Assembly (NCBI GenBank): GCA_001792895.1
Contig: MARA01000017.1
Coordinates: 558,001 to 622,000, forward strand
DNA length: 64,000 nt
Origin: Lentinus brumalis
Lineage: Eukaryota; Basidiomycota; Agaricomycetes; Polyporales; Polyporaceae
Direction: 5' to 3'
Below, piece by piece: positions 61,764 through 64,000 of the stretch. Every line of letters starts with the position of its first letter. The stretch's first letter is position 1. Below the pieces are notes generated by a model. That model did no database searches. It was not told the origin of the DNA and saw nothing but the letters and a program-made list of their open reading frames with translations. Position numbers and translations under genes: made by a program.

Positions 61764-64000
61764 ATGGCGCAAGTTAAACCTCAGCACTATTGGCGGCAGC
61801 TGAGGTCTGTCCTCACTGCGGGCTTGTGGGATGCACAGACTCCAGCGAAGGACGTACATGGAAGACCTGTCTCGTGGTCCGACCTGCTACGCAAGTTCCA
61901 CAAGCATTGTCCCGGAAACCCGGACGTGGCCGAATTGGCTTCGCAAACCCAGGCTCTCTCTCTCTTACTGTCGGCGAACTACGATGGCTTGGACGGAAAC
62001 AACGTGTCGCCTCAAGGTGCACTGGTGCTTGGAGAGGAGTGCATGCTGCCGGAGGAGAGGATTGAGGAGGCCATGGCTGGGTACACTACGCTCAAGCAGC
62101 TTGACGCGAGCCGCTCCGATGTACGTGGTGCAGTACGTTCAATGTCACTATCCTCTTTTGACGTGTGCGGTCGTGCCAAAGTCTACGAAGGCCGCACTCG
62201 CATACTACGCCTACGCGTTGCGCCGCCCGTCGGACTGCCTGGAGCATCTGTCCCAAGTGCAGGATATCTCGGATGCACAAGGTTTCGCTTCTAACTCTGG
62301 AACGATGCACTCAGCCCCTGCGACTCTGCAAGTCCCAGGGACGGGTTCTGACACTTCTCTCTCTTCCTCGTGGACAGGCAGTTTCGTATCTGCACAGTCC
62401 TCCGCCTCAATAGCGGACATAGCCGAGGGCGGGGCATGGTCAGCCATCGAGCGCATACGGAGCATATGCATCAAAGGTGGGTGACGGTAAGTGCGCCGCC
62501 ATCTCGCATGCTGATCCATAGTTTCCTCAGGCATGTCGTACGAGCTTCTCAACCCAGACGATCCAGAGAAGGCGTACTCAACGTACCTCCTCGCGTCGCC
62601 GCTCATCGCTGGCGCGGTGGCGGAGATCCCACCGTCTCTGCCCGCGTCGCTCCCCAACCTGTCCTCAACGCCCGACGGCAGCTCGTTCGCGCGCTACCGT
62701 GAACTGTGGCGCTGGGCGGAGCGTGTGCTCCGACGAGGTATCATCCTGGGCGCACGCATCTGCGACGTCTCGCGCATCGATGGACAGAACGGCTCTCTGT
62801 GGCAGCTCTTCCAGCAGTACCACGCGTGCAGCGCGAATTGGCCGCCACAATTCCGCCCAGAGCAGCGTTCGGCCGTCGTCGTCCTCCACTTGCGTGCCCT
62901 CATTCTGAGGGCACGCGCCGCGCCTACCTCACGACCTGACCGGTCACACCGATGGATCAGTACCGCGCGCTCGCTGGTGCAGGAATATCGTGCTATTCTT
63001 AGCACGTGCACGTCGTTCCCCAAGGCTGGCGAGCGGAACGTCAAGGTGGAAGACCTCGTCGACCTCTCAGTTGCCACCTGGGAGGCAGACGGTGCTATTG
63101 GCGAGTATGCCGGATGGGTCATCGACGTGAGTCCTTGACACTTTCCAGCCAGAGCATCGCTGACGAGAATGGCTCAGGTTTTGTGGTGGGCCACGCGCCT
63201 CACGTTTAACTCCTTCAGAATCTTCCGCCACATGAGTCGACTGTTCTATGTTGCTGGAGATCCCGAACTTGCGAAGCGTACGCTCCGTCTCTACGTGCAA
63301 ATCGTGAGCAAAGCGAGGGAGGCGACGTTGGCGGAGTCCAAGACCGCAACAGAAGATTCGGCTGGCTTGTTCGGTGCCGGGAAGGACATCGATACTGACC
63401 AAAATTGGGTGAAGACGCTTGTCCAAGGCTCCCGAATGCTGTCACGACTGGCTCTTGCGGAGACTGATGCAGGGAAGGCCGGCGATCAGGCGAAAGAGGC
63501 CGGGGAAATGGTCGAGAAGGCAAAGACGCGGCTCAACCAGGACGACAAGGCCCTGCTCGCTGGTGTGCAGCTTGCAGAGGCTATTTGGCACATTGCCACG
63601 GCATACACAGGTACGAACGAGCATTGCGTCCGCTCAGTGCGGTTTCCTCACACCTATGTAGAACAGGACCCACTCACACGAACGCAGCACTTCGAGCAGT
63701 CACTTGCGCTGCTCAAGGCGTCTCTTGAGAACAACGAGTCCGCGTCGACACACCACCATCTCGCCCTTGCATACCTTCGTCCGGGCGCCTCGCAGGATCT
63801 ACAAACTGCAATTGTGCACGCTCGTGCAGCTGTCGAAGCAGATCCTGGTGAAGCGCGCCACTGGCACCTACTTGGTATCCTGCTCACTGCTTCGGGAGAC
63901 TGGCGAGCCGCAAAGGAAGTCCTGCAGATGGGGGCGAGCGTCAGCGAGGCCGACCTTGCAGAAGACGACCCTGACCCAGTCGACGGTTTACCTAGCAATG
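61764..64000 (+). CDS. YPP1: YPP1/TTC7-like TPR protein (3' end outside window)
   Basis: Scaffold that recruits the phosphatidylinositol 4-kinase Stt4 to the plasma membrane; also called cargo-transport protein Ypp1. Exons 61764..62120, 62182..62476, 62531..63126, 63178..63610 and 63662 to the window edge, still open at 64000. The start QHYWRQLRSVLTAGLWD and the block VSWSDLLRKFHKHCPGNPD fit the fungal family. Tetratricopeptide-type helices follow (STKAALAYYAYALRRPSDCL, QHFEQSLALLKASLENNESA, HHHLALAYLRPGASQDLQTA, AVEADPGEARHWHLLGILL). A Ser/Thr-rich spacer near residues 150-190 interrupts the repeats. All introns are 51-61 nt and phases agree. Confidence 0.85.

Overview
The window looks like chromosomal DNA of a basidiomycete, most likely a wood-decaying member of the Agaricomycetes close to the Polyporales. 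The reasons are GC-rich coding exons, dense genes cut by many 45-65 nt GT-AG introns, a class I hydrophobin, two AA9 polysaccharide monooxygenases, a GH16 laminarinase-type glucanase and polypore-style F-box proteins. The species cannot be named from sequence alone. All gene models were spliced by eye from intron motifs, reading phase and family conservation, with no alignment run.

Layout. 1-4.8 kb: partial hydrophobin, F-box/leucine-rich protein, first AA9 LPMO. 5.2-14.3 kb: ZIP zinc transporter, F-box protein with CxxC pairs, secreted GH16. 15.5-25.1 kb: MFS transporter, peroxisomal D-amino-acid oxidase, MAM3/CNNM-type DUF21-CBS membrane protein. 25.9-32.9 kb: NSE4, succinate dehydrogenase flavoprotein, tRNA-Glu, second AA9. 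33.9-39.0 kb: damaged short-chain dehydrogenase, ornithine cyclodeaminase family protein, small membrane protein. 41.2-48.5 kb: unknown nuclear-looking repeat protein and a hyaluronan-synthase-like GT2 enzyme. 50.7-56.3 kb: relic of a CBM5/12 protein, squalene epoxidase ERG1, EOS1-like protein. 57.5-64 kb: allantoate-permease-type MFS transporter, unknown Lys/Arg-rich protein, and a YPP1/TTC7-like TPR protein running off the right edge.

Working together. Most genes are unrelated housekeeping or accessory functions; I see no biosynthetic backbone enzyme and no clear metabolic cluster. The secreted set (two AA9s, GH16, hydrophobin, the CBM5/12 relic) fits polysaccharide attack and cell-wall or surface remodelling. 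SDH1, ERG1, NSE4, EOS1 and YPP1 are conserved core genes.

Cautions. Eight single-base frame breaks fall in seven otherwise intact conserved genes, nearly all at or beside short G/C runs. Consensus errors are the simplest explanation for most of them. The dehydrogenase also lacks a normal splice acceptor and may be truly decaying. Four genes carry unusually long introns (455 to 1,412 nt) in a landscape where about 55 nt is normal.
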